From Hemerocallis citrina (taxonomy: Eukaryota > Streptophyta > Magnoliopsida > Asparagales > Asphodelaceae), in the NCBI GenBank assembly GCA_017893485.1, contig CM030365.1:30960289-31024288 (forward strand): DNA of 64,000 nucleotides, given 5' to 3'. Below are positions 12,158 to 23,504 of this stretch, one piece after another. Each line of letters starts with the position of its first letter. The first letter of the stretch is position 1. A model generated the notes under the pieces. It was not told where the DNA came from, made no database searches, and saw only the letters and a list, made by a program, of their open reading frames with translations. A program made the translations under genes and the position numbers.

Positions 12158-14640
12158 TGTAACACCTCGGATTTTAAAATACCGAAAATATTTGTTTTTA
12201 TATTTTGTAGGGGTGAGAATTATTTTTAAGCTAAAACTTATTTTATTTTATTTTTAAAATATTGATATTGGTATGGATATTTGTGGTAGATGGGTATTAT
12301 TGATATATTGGGGCCATGAGTTGAGATTTTATGTGAATAAATATTGTTCATCTTTATTTTATAATTTTGGGGGATTATTATCAGTTAATTTTAGTGTATT
12401 TGGTATTGTTTATATTATTATAGAAAAGAGTTGAGGTTTATTTGTAATGTATTGGATTTGGAGGGCTTATAGGTAATTATACCTTACTATTATTATTAAT
12501 ATATATATTATATTTTAAAATAACCCCTCCCCCATTTCCTTCTTTTCTTCTTCCTTCTCCCTTCCCGTTCATTTCCCCCGACCAAAGCAAAAACCCACCG
12601 AAACCCATTGGCCATCCCCTCCCACGCCCAAATCCGCTCCATCTCTCCATGATTCTCAAATTAAATTGAGGGATAGGCTAATTGAAGGGTTCTCTACACC
12701 GTAGTATCATCGATTTGGAGAAACAACTCCGGAAAGGTATATCCCTTTTTATTTTATTGTATAAAATTAAGTGTGGTTAGTTTTATTGAGTAGAAATATT
12801 ATAGTAGGGAGGTTTGGAGATGGTAGGAGTAGTGGAGGTGAGAAATTAGTATATTATTAAAGAGTTGGCAAGTTGTTAATAAATTAGGGTTTGTGAATTT
12901 GGAAAGGAAAAATTGGTTCCATTGATGATAGAAAAATTATTGGAGGGTGAAAAAAATGTTATAAGAGGTTTAATGAGAAATTTTGGTAATTTTTATAGGC
13001 TTCAAGCTCAATTAAATTGAGTGAAATGGATTATAGGTGAAAGTGCACGCCGGGTATTCGGTGAAATGCCCGAGCGAGATATAGGTGGGAATTTGTTGGG
13101 TTCGGAGGTGTGATTGAGTCCTATTATTATTATTAACCCTAATTCGAGAGATTAGGAATAAAGGGATTAAAGAAATTAGGAAATAGGAAATTTTCCTATT
13201 AGAAAGCCTCCGATCAATAAGTGAGTTTTTGTATTGGGACCCGAATTCGAAGTCTATGGATGTGGCTCACCTACATATGTCATTTGTGACGCGTGGGTGA
13301 AGACGGATTCGAATTTGGAGGTTCGTAGGTCACGTTTTGAGTTTTAAGCTAATCGGTCCTATAATTTCCTATTTAGGTGGTAAAAGTCAAACTTTGACTG
13401 GCTATAGGGCGGACGTGGGACATCGTTTGCTCGATCCGTCAGGTGAGTATGTTGTATTTATACATATTTTATATTGTGGCCGAAGTTCGTGGCTTTTTGA
13501 TATATTTTGTAGAAGTTATGCCAAAAATTGATTTTTAATGAAAATACGGATTTTTAAGGGTCCGAAAATGGGTTTTTGAGATATTTGATGAAATTAACTA
13601 TTTTAAGTATATAAAACCTATATTATGGGTTAATGTGATGTGTTGAAGTATAAAAACTAAATATATTGAATTGTTTATGCATATTTTTATCCCGAGCATG
13701 TTTCGTGCATGTTTTTGGGTATATAGGCCGATATGGGTAATTTGGTATATGCGGAGCCTTGTGTATGGGCTAGCCTGCTATGGATGGATGTTATAAGATG
13801 TAATTAGACGAAGTTAGTGATTGTGATCATGTTTTGAAAACCCATGTATTTATAGTGCATGTTTTGTGCATGTTTTGGGACATATAGGCCCTTGTAGGTG
13901 ATTTTACTTATACGGAACATGGTGTATGACCTAGTATGCTATAATTGGATATTATGAATTTAATTAGCCGAAATAAGTGATTTTGGCCCCTTTTCTTGGA
14001 AATTTGCACGTGTGGTGTATGTTTGTGATATATATATATATTATGATATTGACTCGTGATGTAATAATTGATGAAATTAGTAAGTGGGTATATGATTACA
14101 TTATAATTATGTTTGAGGTGAATTAATGGGGAATAGTATAATATTATAATGTGATGAAGTATACATTTTGATACTTTTACGATATGGAATAACCTAATGT
14201 AGTTCTCTTATTAATGTTATAACTTGGCGTATGCCTATATATGGTACAGTGAGGTAATGAATAATATGGTATTCTTAATGTGGGATGTTATGGCAAAATA
14301 AATATCTTGGCGCATTATTATTATGCAATAATATGATATGATGGTTTTAATTGTTGAATGACAGGGTGTATGCATAAGGTAGTATAATGATATGAAGATG
14401 AATATTGTGGACAACGGATATGCATTAAATGGTAAGATAAAAGATAAGATGGTACGTGCTAATAAAATGTGTTACTAATTCACGTGATTAAAGTCCAGGA
14501 TATGGCATTTATTATATTAAAAAGTGAAATGCTTGTGTGATAAAGCAAGATGGAAAGATGAAATGATTAATGCTTATAACAGATGGTTTTGTTGACCAGT
14601 ACCTACAGCAATCCTGGGGGTTTGGGCTAGACCTCCTAAC

Positions 14641-14930
14641 GCCCAAGGACCGGCTTGGGAATAGTGGACCCAAACTATGTTTGGGGTAAGTGGTTTTTAT
14701 CGCCCAAGCTATCGGCTTGAGGCCCGGTTTTCCTCTCAGGTGGGACCTGAAAGAGAGTTGATACCCCAGGATAGACCTGGGAGAGCAGATACCTCCGGAT
14801 AGACCGGAGAGAGATATGATACCTCAGGTGGGACCTGAGAAAGAGTTGATACCCTAGGATAGACCTGGGAGAGCAGATACCTCCGGATAGACCGGAAAGA
14901 GAGATATGATACCTCAGGTGGGACCTGAGT
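14641..14930 (+). repeat. Hairpin cassette array in the 5 kb LTR (part 1)
   Basis: A module of about 90 bp is repeated twice or more (starts near 14733, 14821, 14911), each copy carrying short inverted repeats: CAGGTGGGACCTG, CCCAGGATAGACCTGGG and TCCGGATAGACCGGA. Just upstream lie CCCAAGGACCGGCTTGGG (14642-14659), CCCAAACTATGTTTGGG (14669-14685) and CCCAAGCTATCGGCTTGAGG (14703-14722). Several stems differ in sequence but keep pairing. Confidence 0.8.
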
Positions 14931-15294
14931 GTGGTGTTCCCTCGCTAGTTTGGCTAGGAGGAAGACGTAGCCTCGGACGAGTAAGACTTTGGGAGAGCAT
15001 CGGACTGCATGTTTATTGGGCTGTCGGCTTTCAGTATGTTGGGATACTGTGGCTCACTGGTCGACAAACTAATAAAATAAATAAGTGTAAATAAGAATGT
15101 GTAAGTAAAGAAAGTGGTTGTGAAAAGAAAGTGAATTGTGAATGTGAAAGAAAGTGGATGTGGATGAAATGCAGTATGTGGTTAATTTTAAAATGAAAAA
15201 GTAAAAGAGACGTATGTTATTATGAACAGTATGAAGTAATTATATTATGTAAATGATTAAAGTAAAATACAGTATGGTATGAGTTGTTACACCT

Positions 15295-16060
15295 TGAAAT
15301 TGTGTCAAGGAACTACCTACCCGCTGTTTCTGTGGAAATGGTGGGAACTACCTACCTTGGCATAATTCACAGGGTGAGTTGGCATGACAGTGGTAATGAT
15401 TAATGGAAATGAAGAATTAAGTACAGTAAAGATGAAAAGAAATTGAAGTGAATTAATAACCAAGATATCGGCTTAAGATGTGATGTGATATTACCTAGAC
15501 TATGTGTTTGGGGTGTGGTGATTAATACCCAAGCTATCGGCTTTGGGGTGTGATATGTGATTGCCCAAACTATGTTTGGGATATGGAGTATAAATTGATG
15601 AGAATGAAAGTGAAATTAATGGTAACTTGAGATACAAGTGAAAATGAAAGTAAGTTTAATTCTCAATATGATTGAGTAGTAACTAAGTGATATAATGGGA
15701 TGAGAATGAGCTGTAGAACTTGCTTTTGATGCAATGAGAATAAGCATTCTAATGAGTGATGTGTTAAGGATGTGATGTATTGCAAGTAAATTATAATGTG
15801 TAATAAGACGTTATGTTTGTGTTATACGACATGAAGGAACGCGGTATTATGAGAATGAATGCATATGTTTATGATGTAATACGTGATATAGTGCAATAAA
15901 ATAAATACCTATATTATTAGAGTGGTTATGAAAATGGTTATTAAGGGAAGTATGTCGTGATATGAGTTTGTGTATCTTGGAAGTGGGTCAGGGAACTACT
16001 CGCCCGTCATTTCCATGGAAATGGTGGGAACTACCTGCCTTGGCACCACTTCCAGGATGA
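15295..16060 (+). repeat. Hairpin cassette array in the 5 kb LTR (part 2)
   Basis: Two related blocks at about 15298-15372 and 15980-16055 each hold paired GGGAACTACCTACC-like direct repeats between inverted ends (CAAGG and CCTTGG). Between them are more CTAT-loop stems: CCAAGATATCGGCTTAAG (15460-15477), CCCAAGCTATCGGCTTTGGG (15528-15547) and CCCAAACTATGTTTGGG (15563-15579). These look like diverged copies of the cassettes at 14640-14930. Confidence 0.7.
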
Positions 16061-17150
16061 GTAAGTGAGTTGTTGATAGAATGCAAGTAAATGAAGTGCA
16101 TGGTTAAATAGAGATGAAGAAAAGATATAGTAACATCATGTGGGTATATTCTTATGAATAACGAAATGAGGATATGACGATAATTGTGGAAAGATGAATA
16201 TTCGTGTTAGGAAATTTAAATTGAAAAGTAATGGATTGTATGGGAATTCGTATTATGCGAATGTAAAATAAGGATATATATATGAGGTTGATGTGAAGCA
16301 TATAGTGAAATGTGTGAATTATGGGTAATTATATAATCGGATGCAGTTTTGAAGAGTACTTTGATATAAAATCGAATCGGTGATGTTTTTATGTTTAAAT
16401 TTCAGGTTGCATCATCTTAACTTGACGTTGTAAGTTTAAAGTATTTTCTTTATACCATTTTAATTTACTTATTAGATTAATGGTTATACTCACACCAGAA
16501 ATGGCTAACCCCTATTGTTTTCTGGGGGTTAGGGGGGTCCCTCCTTGAGGATGGACAACCCTAACTCTCCTGCAGGTTTGCTAGCAGCCCGATGAGGTAG
16601 TTATAAAAATAGAAATTTTATTTTGTTGCGATGATAGATTATTTATGTATTTAGTATATAAAGAAACATGGACAGTTGATGTATTTATTTGTATTAAAGT
16701 GAACCTATATAGATATAGTGCTGTGAGGAGGTGAGAAAGCCCGTACCCACCTCGTTGTGGAGTATTGGGACCTGTGTTTGGTTTTGGAAAGTTTTTCTTT
16801 AGTTTTTCTATTACTTATATAATTTTTTAAAGGAAATTTATGGTTTTTAATTGATAATTGATATTATGTTATGAGTTTGGCCCCCAGAGCATGATATTTA
16901 TATTGCCTGTGTGATTCTGCTCATTTTGGCCTGGGGAGCCCATGATTATAATGCCTGTGTTGTGAGCTATGAAATTTAGAGCAGAATTTCGTAAGCCGTT
17001 TGTGTTTCGGGGCAGAAATTTCAGGCGAGACTCTGCCAAAATTTTATTTGAAATATATATATCTTAGTTTATGTTTAAAGTTATATGAAAATTGACAGAA
17101 TGGTATTTAGAGGTTTAGTTTTTCAAAAAAAAAAATGGGGTGTTACAGTT

Positions 17151-17162
17151 TGGTATCAGAGC
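17151..17162 (+). promoter_or_regulatory. Primer-binding site (initiator-Met tRNA type)
   Basis: TGGTATCAGAGC lies three bases after the LTR end at 17147. It is complementary to the 3' end of plant initiator-Met tRNA, used to prime minus-strand synthesis. It fixes the LTR boundary and the plus orientation of this remnant. Confidence 0.85.
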
Positions 17163-17862
17163 TTAGGTTAACTAGGAATTTTTGTTAATCCTAGTGATCT
17201 TGCCATGTGAGTATGGGTTCATTATTTCTTAGTCGAAGATAGAGAGTGTATTTTATGTAGGGTGTTTTGTTAAGTATAGATTATATCATGGAAAGGAGCG
17301 ATCCTCATTAGACTTTTTCTGACCTTGAGTCAGCATTACCTTTTATGGCCCTGCATATGGGTTGACCTCTGTAGAAATCCCGGTGTGACTTTGTGCACTA
17401 TTGGAGTATTCTAGTATATTGATTGCTGTGTGCCGTAAGGGGCTATTCCCAAGAGATCTTGTGTAGGTCCTATGGGCGTATGTCCTATAGGTGTATATTT
17501 TATAGACTGTGGAGTGATGTGTGGTTATGGTTTTGTCCCATATTTGGGGAGATTGATTGGTTGTAGAGGGTTATGTAGGTCATATGCGTAGTTGGGGTAT
17601 GATGCAGGCAGGATTTGGGTGAGACAGCCTGATGAAACATAGTTTTGATTGTAGGTAATGCCTTGGATGATGAAAATTATGCCCGTGGGGTTCAATAGAA
17701 ATATCTAAGGCAAAGATTGAGATTGTTGATGTGGGTTGCAAAGTTTCTAGTATATTCGAAGAGGTTCTTGGTCCCCTACCATGGCGAACTCTGGAATTCA
17801 AGATCGATTTGATATTTGGTATGACTCCAATTTTTAAATCAGCTTGTGTTATAGCACTTAAG
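17163..17862 (+). pseudogene. Collapsed interior of gypsy remnant, ending just before RT
   Basis: About 550 bp of unrecognised leader is followed by a gypsy pol piece in one frame from about 17720 to 17862. It reads IFEEVLGPLPWRTLEF, then KIDLIFGMTPIF, which corresponds to the conserved stretch between protease and RT in chromoviruses (VFPEELPGLPP, then EF.IDL.PGT.PIS). Gag and most of protease are missing between PBS and this piece, and RT onward is missing after it. Sequence switches at about 17860 into the Sirevirus envelope-like ORF on the other strand. Confidence 0.6.
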
Positions 17863-18882
17863 GAATAGGAAAAGATGAAAGAGAATTTGAGATGAACAAC
17901 TGAGTGAGATGAGAAATATTTGCTTCAAGAGTATCTTGACGATCCATGAGAGCGTCTTGACGATTAACAGAAGTGTAAAGACTTCTGGGATCATCAAAAT
18001 CAGCACGAGGACGAGATGAACTTGAAGCAGAAGACCGACGAGCTGAAGTGGCTAAGGGGATAGGAGGTACAATCCTAGAGGGAGACCTAGGTGGAGAAGA
18101 GAGAAGCTTCATGCGTGCTAAACTTGCACGATCAAAAGACTCATAGTGTTTTACTATATTCGTCTCAGAATTGAGATCAACGTCATAAGCATAAAAGACA
18201 TGGGTGAGTAAAGCACCAAAAGAAAGAAATGAAGTATGAGCCTTATGACGCCTAGAAAAGATGACACTAACCCAATTTATGTTAATATTGCCGAATATTG
18301 CATAAACGGCTTGTTGCAACGCAAGGAAATACTGATCATAACTCCCAGTTTTGGGAATAATATTATATGATAGTATACGTGCAACGAGTTTAGCAATAGA
18401 GGAAATGGATTTATTTGACATAGGAGGACCATGATTCGGCAAATAAATTCTAGATAAAGTGGTGGCATCATCCATCTCAATTTCTCCTAAATCAAGCTCT
18501 TCATCATTCAAACCCAAAATGAGATTGATTCGAGCAGGGGTAAGCTTCATCGTCCTATTTTTAACAGAAGAATAGACAAAAATTTCACTACCATCATCTG
18601 ATTGAACAACTTTCATATTTGTATAAAACAGATAAATGAGTTGTGGGTAGTAGAATGGTTGATTAACCAAGGACAAAAATCATATAATTCACATTGTTGA
18701 AATAATGGGATTAGATTAAACCTATCAAGATCCGGAAAATTTACAAATCGACCCGGAAAAATCATAATGGAACACATAATGTACCATTTTTCAACAAGCT
18801 CAGAACTTCTAAGATATTGGAGATAATCTAGGGAAGATTGTCCATCCTCTACATTAGAGGTTCAAGATCTCCTTGGAGCCAT
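17858..18882 (-). pseudogene. Sirevirus envelope-like / putative plant transposon protein ORF
   Basis: The minus-strand ORF runs from ATG at 18882 to TAA at 17858-17860, about 340 residues if continuous. The body (LIYLFYTNMKVV, KLTPARINLILGL, then SIAKLVARILSYNIIPKTGS) resembles the plant family annotated as putative plant transposon protein or envelope-like protein. That family occurs downstream of RNase H in Sireviruses. A TGA at codon 7 (18862-18864) looks like CGA to TGA, and a frameshift near 18680 separates the first 65 or so residues. I see no convincing transmembrane segment or signal peptide, so envelope is a positional name only. Its C-terminus abuts the gypsy remnant. Confidence 0.65.
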
Positions 18883-19461
18883 TAAAAAAAACTTCACAAA
18901 CAAAAAGATGAAAAGAAGTATCCCAACAAAGAGACTCTAGGAGAAGTAAAGAGCTTCAAGGAAGCTTGAAACACCACAAGAAATTCGAAGGAGTTGAGCT
19001 TCAAATTTCTGGAAATCGACAGCAGCAGCAACTGCAGTAGCAGAAGTCGATTATTCTTCTTCAGATTTGGGAAAGAAGATAGGGTAGAAGTGAAAGGAGG
19101 GGGTAGGTTTTTTGGGTTTTTACAAAGAATGGACGGCTGGAATCAAAGAAAAAAGTTATCGACGGCTCAGATTTGGTCAAAGTAACAGTAAAAGGTAAAT
19201 AGTCGCCTCAAAAGAAGTGCCAATTTTCTAATTTGAAGAAAACTGATTCACGACAGTCGACTGATATGTAAAGCAGTCGACTTAGTCGAGAGAAAAATAG
19301 AGAAGCATAAAATAGCAGAAATACTACTGGCAGTCGACTGTATTACTGTACACAGTCAACTTTCTACAGTATACAAACTCAGGAATATATATATATGGCG
19401 AAAAGTAGTTGGTCAGTCGACTGAAATAAGATCTTAAGTCGACTTACCAAAGTGTACAAAC
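18883..19461 (-). other. Sirevirus spacer between RNase H and envelope-like ORF
   Basis: Non-coding. It is AG-rich on plus at 18900-19140. At 19250-19445 it has a dense run of AGTCGACT palindromes (about 19256, 19273, 19331, 19413, 19435) plus degraded ones. No coding frame is supported here. Confidence 0.7.
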
Positions 19462-20121
19462 TCAAGAAATATCGGAAAAACTACAAATTCCTAGTTCTCT
19501 TCTTAAGTTGATAAATGTGTCTTCCTTAAGTGGTTTAGTAAAGATGTCAGCTATCTGTTTATCACTAGAAATAAAGTCTAAAGAAATATCTCCCTTTAAA
19601 ACATGATCACGTAGAAAATGATGTCTAATATCAATATGTTTCGTACGTGAATGTTGAACCAGATTTTTAGATAAGTTAATGGCACTGGTATTATCACACA
19701 TTATTGAAGGCTTTGACAAAGAAATATCATAGTCTAATGGGGTTTGTTTCATCCACAAAATTTGGGCACAAGCCAAACTTGCAGCGATATATTCAGCTTC
19801 TGTAGTAGATAGGGATACCGAATTTTGCTTCTTACTGCGCCAAGAGACTAATGACTGTCCCAAAAAGTGACATGGCCTACTAGTGCTCTTGCGGTCAGTT
19901 TTACTACCGGTAAAATCCGCATCGCTATAAGACAAAAGTTGAAAATTATCGGTGCGTGGATAAAATAGACCATACTCAGATGTGCCTTTAATATATCTTA
20001 AAATCCGTTTCACAGCTTTAAAGTGAGACTCTTTAGGACTCGACTGATATCTAGCACACAAACATACACTAAACATAATGTCAGGTCTACTAGCAGTTAT
20101 ATATAAGAGTGAGCTAATCAT
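19462..20121 (-). pseudogene. pol: Sirevirus RNase H domain
   Basis: This is the C-terminal part of the copia polyprotein; it removes RNA from RNA/DNA hybrids. Conserved copia signatures are all present: SRPDIMFSVCLCARYQ, then YSDADFTG (catalytic Asp), then LSTTEAEYIAA (catalytic Glu), then CDNTSAINLSKN (catalytic Asp), and a tail RTKHIDIRHHFLRDHV ending in DIFTKPL. The reading frame is open for 219 residues. It is separated from RT by a tandem duplication that shifts the frame, so it could not be made as one Pol polyprotein. Confidence 0.92.
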
Positions 20122-20406
20122 GCCTCAATAGAGTTTTTGATCGATACTCTTACCTAATTCATCTTTGTCAAGGGCAGTGGTAGTAGCCATAGGTGTGGTC
20201 TTACTACTCGTGCCATCTATATCCCTATCTAGCACACAAACATACACTGAACATAATGTCAGGTCTACTAGCAGTTATATATAAGAATCAGCTAATCATA
20301 CCTCGATAGAGTTTTTGATCGATACTCTTACCTAATTCATCTTTGTCAAGGGTAATGATAGTAGCCATATGTGTGGTCTTACTACTCATGCTATCCATGT
20401 TAAACT
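20051..20406 (-). repeat. 178-bp tandem duplication at the RT/RNase H border
   Basis: The unit starting CTAGCACACAAACATACACT at 20051 recurs at 20229 with a few substitutions. The period of 178 is not a multiple of three, so it introduces a frameshift between RT (ending 20288) and RNase H (starting 20121). Confidence 0.85.
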
Positions 20407-21859
20407 GTTTGAGTAATTCCTTAGCATATTTTCCTTGATTAATAAATATGCCATTTGGTGACTGTTTAATTTGCAGTCTAAAGAAATAGTTGAGTTCACC
20501 CATGTGACTCATCTCAAACTCGTTTTTCATGGTGTTAGCAAACTCTTGACAGAGATTACTATTAGTAGAACAAAAAATTATGTCATCTACAAATATTTGT
20601 ATGATCAAGATATCTGTCTCTATTTTCCTATTAAACAGGGTAGTGTTTACTTTACCTATTTGAAAACCCGTTTCTAAAAGAAAAGTCTTCAATCGATCAT
20701 ACCAAGCATGTGGTGCTTGTTTAAGACCATATAAAGCCTTTTTCAGTTTAAAGACGTGGTTTGAGAATTGTTCATGTTCAAAACCTGGTAGTTGCTTAAC
20801 ATAAACATCTTCCTTTATAAATCCATTAAGGAAAGCACTTTTAACACCTATTTGAAAGAGTGTAAAATTCATAAAATATGCAAAAGATAATAAGATACGG
20901 ATTGATCCTAATCTAGCAACAGGAGCATATGTTTCATCAAAATCTATGCCTTCTTCTTGATTATACCCTTGGGCAACTAGTCTAGCTTTCTTCCTAACAA
21001 CTTGTCCTGATTCATCTAACTTATTCTTGAATACCCATTTGGTACCAATTATAGTATGATTAGGAGGTCGTGGAACTAAATCCCATACATCATTCCTTAT
21101 AAATTGGTTTAACTCATCTTGCATGGCATTCATCCAAAACTCATTCTCACAAGCTTCTTGTATATTCTTCGGCTCAAAATCTGACAAAACAGCTGTGTGA
21201 GAAAACATGTTAACATGTGATCTTGTCTGAATATTATGTGAAATGTCACCAATTATTAAGTCATAAGGATGATCTCTAACTTCAACAAAAATTTTTGGTA
21301 AAGTTGGAGACATCACAACAGGATCAGTCGACTTAACCAGTTCATCAGTCATCTGATTTACAGCAGTCGGCTTGACTTCCTTATCGGTTGACTTATCTGC
21401 AAGGCTAGTTTGCTCTGAAGATGTAATTACTTTATTTAAAGGTGATGAATCAGTTTCATCATCTTCAATTAAAGTCGATGAAGACAGAGATTCATCAAAT
21501 GCAACGTGCATGGATTCTTCAATTGTCAACGTTGACTTGTTGAAGATCCTATATGCTTTACTCCTATTTGAGTATCCTATAAAGATACCCTCATTAGATC
21601 TAGGATCAAACTTATCTAAGTTATCTTTAGTGTTCAGAATAAAACACTTACAGCCAAATATTTTGAAGTAAGAGACCTTAAGAATTCTATCAAAAAATAG
21701 CTCATAAGATGTTTTCTTTAGCTTAGGCCTAATCAAAATTCTATTTAAAACATAACAAGCTGTAGCAACGGCTTTAGCCCAAAAATACTTAGGTAAATTT
21801 CTTTCAACAAGCATGGTACGTGCATATTCTTGCAAAGTTCTATTCTTCCTTTCAACCAC
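20288..21859 (-). pseudogene. pol: Sirevirus integrase C-terminus and reverse transcriptase
   Basis: This 523-residue frame opens with the third integrase acidic residue (VVERKNRTLQE). It continues through the GKR-like linker and a serine/aspartate-rich hinge (KSTD motifs encoded by AGTCGACT-type palindromes) into RT (WVFKNKLDESG, RLVAQGYNQ, LYGLKQAPHAWY, FVDDIIF). RT motif A reads QIGVKSAFLNG, where copia RTs have Asp before VKSAFLNG; this Asp to Gly change removes a catalytic metal ligand. The frame ends where the 178-bp duplication begins. A stop at 21884-21886 separates it from the integrase core. Confidence 0.92.
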
Positions 21860-21883
21860 TCTATTTTGTGGTGAAGCTCTAGA

Positions 21884-22579
21884 TTATGCAAACGAATGAG
21901 TTATACCATTCTTGTTGCAATATTCTGCAAATGTTTCAATTTCAAATTCTCCACCATGATCACCTCTAATAGTGACTATGGTTAGAGACTTTTGATTTTG
22001 AATCTGTTTACATAAATGAACAAATTCTACAAAGGCATCATTCTTATATTTTAAAAAGAATGTCCAAGTGAATTGTGAAAAATCGTCTACTAAAATAAAT
22101 ACAGACCTACTTTTATTTAAAGAAGCAACTCTAGTAGGGCCAAATAAATCCATGTGGATTAATTCGAGCAGCCTACTAGTAGAAATTACTTCTTTTGTTT
22201 TAGAAGTAGATTTAATTTGTTTACCTAGTTGACATGCATCACATAACTTATCCTTTTTAAAGGATAATCTTGACAGCCTTTTAACTAGGTTGTACTTAGA
22301 CAATTTAGAGAGATTTTTTATATTCACATGGCCAAAACGTTTATGCAATAGCCATGAATCATTATTAGAAGCTACTAAGCAAAAATCATTTGAAAAATCA
22401 TATGCCTTTAAACAAAGTTCATAAATGTTATTTTTCCTAAATCCTTGAAAAATTATATTTTGCATGGTAGAATCATAAATTAAGCATGCATCTTTTTCAA
22501 ACATGATTTTATAATCCTTATCCCATAGTTGGCTAATACTCAACAAGTTATGCTCACATAGTTGGCTAATACTCAACAA
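21884..22579 (-). pseudogene. pol: Sirevirus integrase zinc-binding and catalytic core
   Basis: Integrase inserts the cDNA copy into the genome. The HHCC motif is visible (HKRFGHVN, then CDACQLGK), followed by the core with HMDLFGP (first Asp) and IRGDHGGEFE (second Asp). The frame is broken by TAA at 21884-21886 immediately before the Glu-containing part that continues at 21859. A 33-bp in-frame tandem duplication at the protease/integrase border (22524-22589) repeats LLSISQL. Confidence 0.92.
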
Positions 22580-22589
22580 GTTATGCTTA
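22524..22589 (-). repeat. 33-bp in-frame tandem duplication
   Basis: The unit starting CATAGTTGGCTAATACTC at 22524 repeats at 22557 almost exactly, adding 11 codons (a second LLSISQL). It lies between the protease and integrase domains, where insertion might be tolerated. Confidence 0.88.
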
Positions 22590-22800
22590 AGCCACTAACT
22601 AATAAAACATCTTCTATAGAAGGATTAGTGTACTTACCGACCATACCAATTCCAATGGCTTTTCCTTTGTTGTTGTCACCAAAGGTGACTGTTCCTCCAT
22701 CAATGTCTAGAATGGAAGAAAAGAGGTTGACATGACTAGTCATGTGCTTCGAGCATCTGCTGTCAAGTATCCAACGATCTCTCTTAGGTACCTATAAAAT
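22590..22800 (-). pseudogene. pol: Sirevirus protease remnant
   Basis: Read on the minus strand, this stretch gives WILDSRCSKHMTSH followed by GGTVTFGDNN and a KGKAIGIG-like segment. This is the copia aspartic protease, whose active site is normally DSG; here it is DSR. A stop near 22790 separates it from gag. It links the gag coiled-coil tail (ending 22845) with integrase. Confidence 0.75.
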
Positions 22801-22844
22801 ATTCAATGTGAATATGATACCCTTTTCATTGTGTCCAAAATAGA

Positions 22845-23504
22845 TTAGTTTTTGAGAAACCAAATCCATGAAGAGTTTGATTTTTCACCAAATGCAGAAA
22901 TATAATTAGCAGAAATACATACAGTAAGAAAATATGAATTAATATAGGCAATTCTATCTTTCGGACTCAGGTTGACTGGAACCCATACATTTTTGATCTG
23001 TCCAGTAGACTTTATTATACCTTTCAGTCGACTGTGAGGTAGTATAGATCGACTTATCTGAGGTGGTTGTCTCGTTGAATGAGACTTAGTACCTCTGGAC
23101 AGGCGACTGATGGGTGGGTTCAGTTGACTGGTCTGAACTATAGATTTGCCTTTTTCATGAAAACTTACAGTTTTAGGCTTTTCAAAAAACTCATAAAGTT
23201 TATGCTTAACACTGGAAATAGATACATGTTTATTTACACTAGTGTTCTTGGAAGCATGAAGTTTTTCAACAGATTTTTGAAAATCAAGTCCAAACCTTTT
23301 ATTGGATTGAACTTGATTTTGTAGAAAATCATTTAAATTCTCCTTTCCTTTATTAGATTTAGATACGTTCCTAGATATCTCTTCATAATCTTTCTTTAGA
23401 GATACAAAATCTATATCTAAACTAGAAAGACGAGAATTTAAAGATTTCACTTCTTTATCAAGATTAAAATTCTCTTGAGAAAGTGTTTGATTAACTTTCT
23501 CCAA
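22845..23504 (-). pseudogene. gag: Sirevirus gag C-terminal coiled-coil extension
   Basis: A 219-residue frame whose first 80 or so residues are heptad-rich (VNQTLSQENFNLDKEVKSLN, then SLKKDYEEISRN), predicting a coiled coil. A basic Ser/Pro-rich tail follows. It is the continuation of gag in the -1 register relative to 24655-23447; the shift is around 23545-23560 in an A-rich run. Long coiled-coil gag tails are typical of Sireviruses. Confidence 0.82.

Larger units (their letters stand above)
12158..17147 (+). repeat. Very long gypsy-type LTR (about 5 kb) inserted in the Sirevirus LTR
   Basis: Starts TGTAACACC at 12158 and ends GGTGTTACA at 17147. It is followed three bases later by a perfect initiator-Met type primer-binding site. 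Its 3' end (16480-17100) matches, inverted, 60850-61500. A TATA-like AT-rich stretch near 12500-12522 precedes a C-rich leader. A module near 13720-13860 is repeated diverged at 13855-13995. Hairpin cassettes fill 14600-16060. The 60-odd residue ORFs in it (12477, 13337, 14906) show no family features and are not annotated. No matching second LTR of this copy is in the window. Confidence 0.8.

Noticed and set aside
14590..16060. CRISPR-like array or riboswitch interpretation of the hairpin cassettes
   Set aside because: No conserved repeat with unique spacers and no cas genes; plant LTR context. Described as structured LTR repeats instead.
19260..19445. Cloning artefact from GTCGAC (SalI) sites
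   Set aside because: The motif is repeated dozens of times with mutated variants inside element sequence and in both LTRs of each element, which is not how vector or ligation artefacts look.
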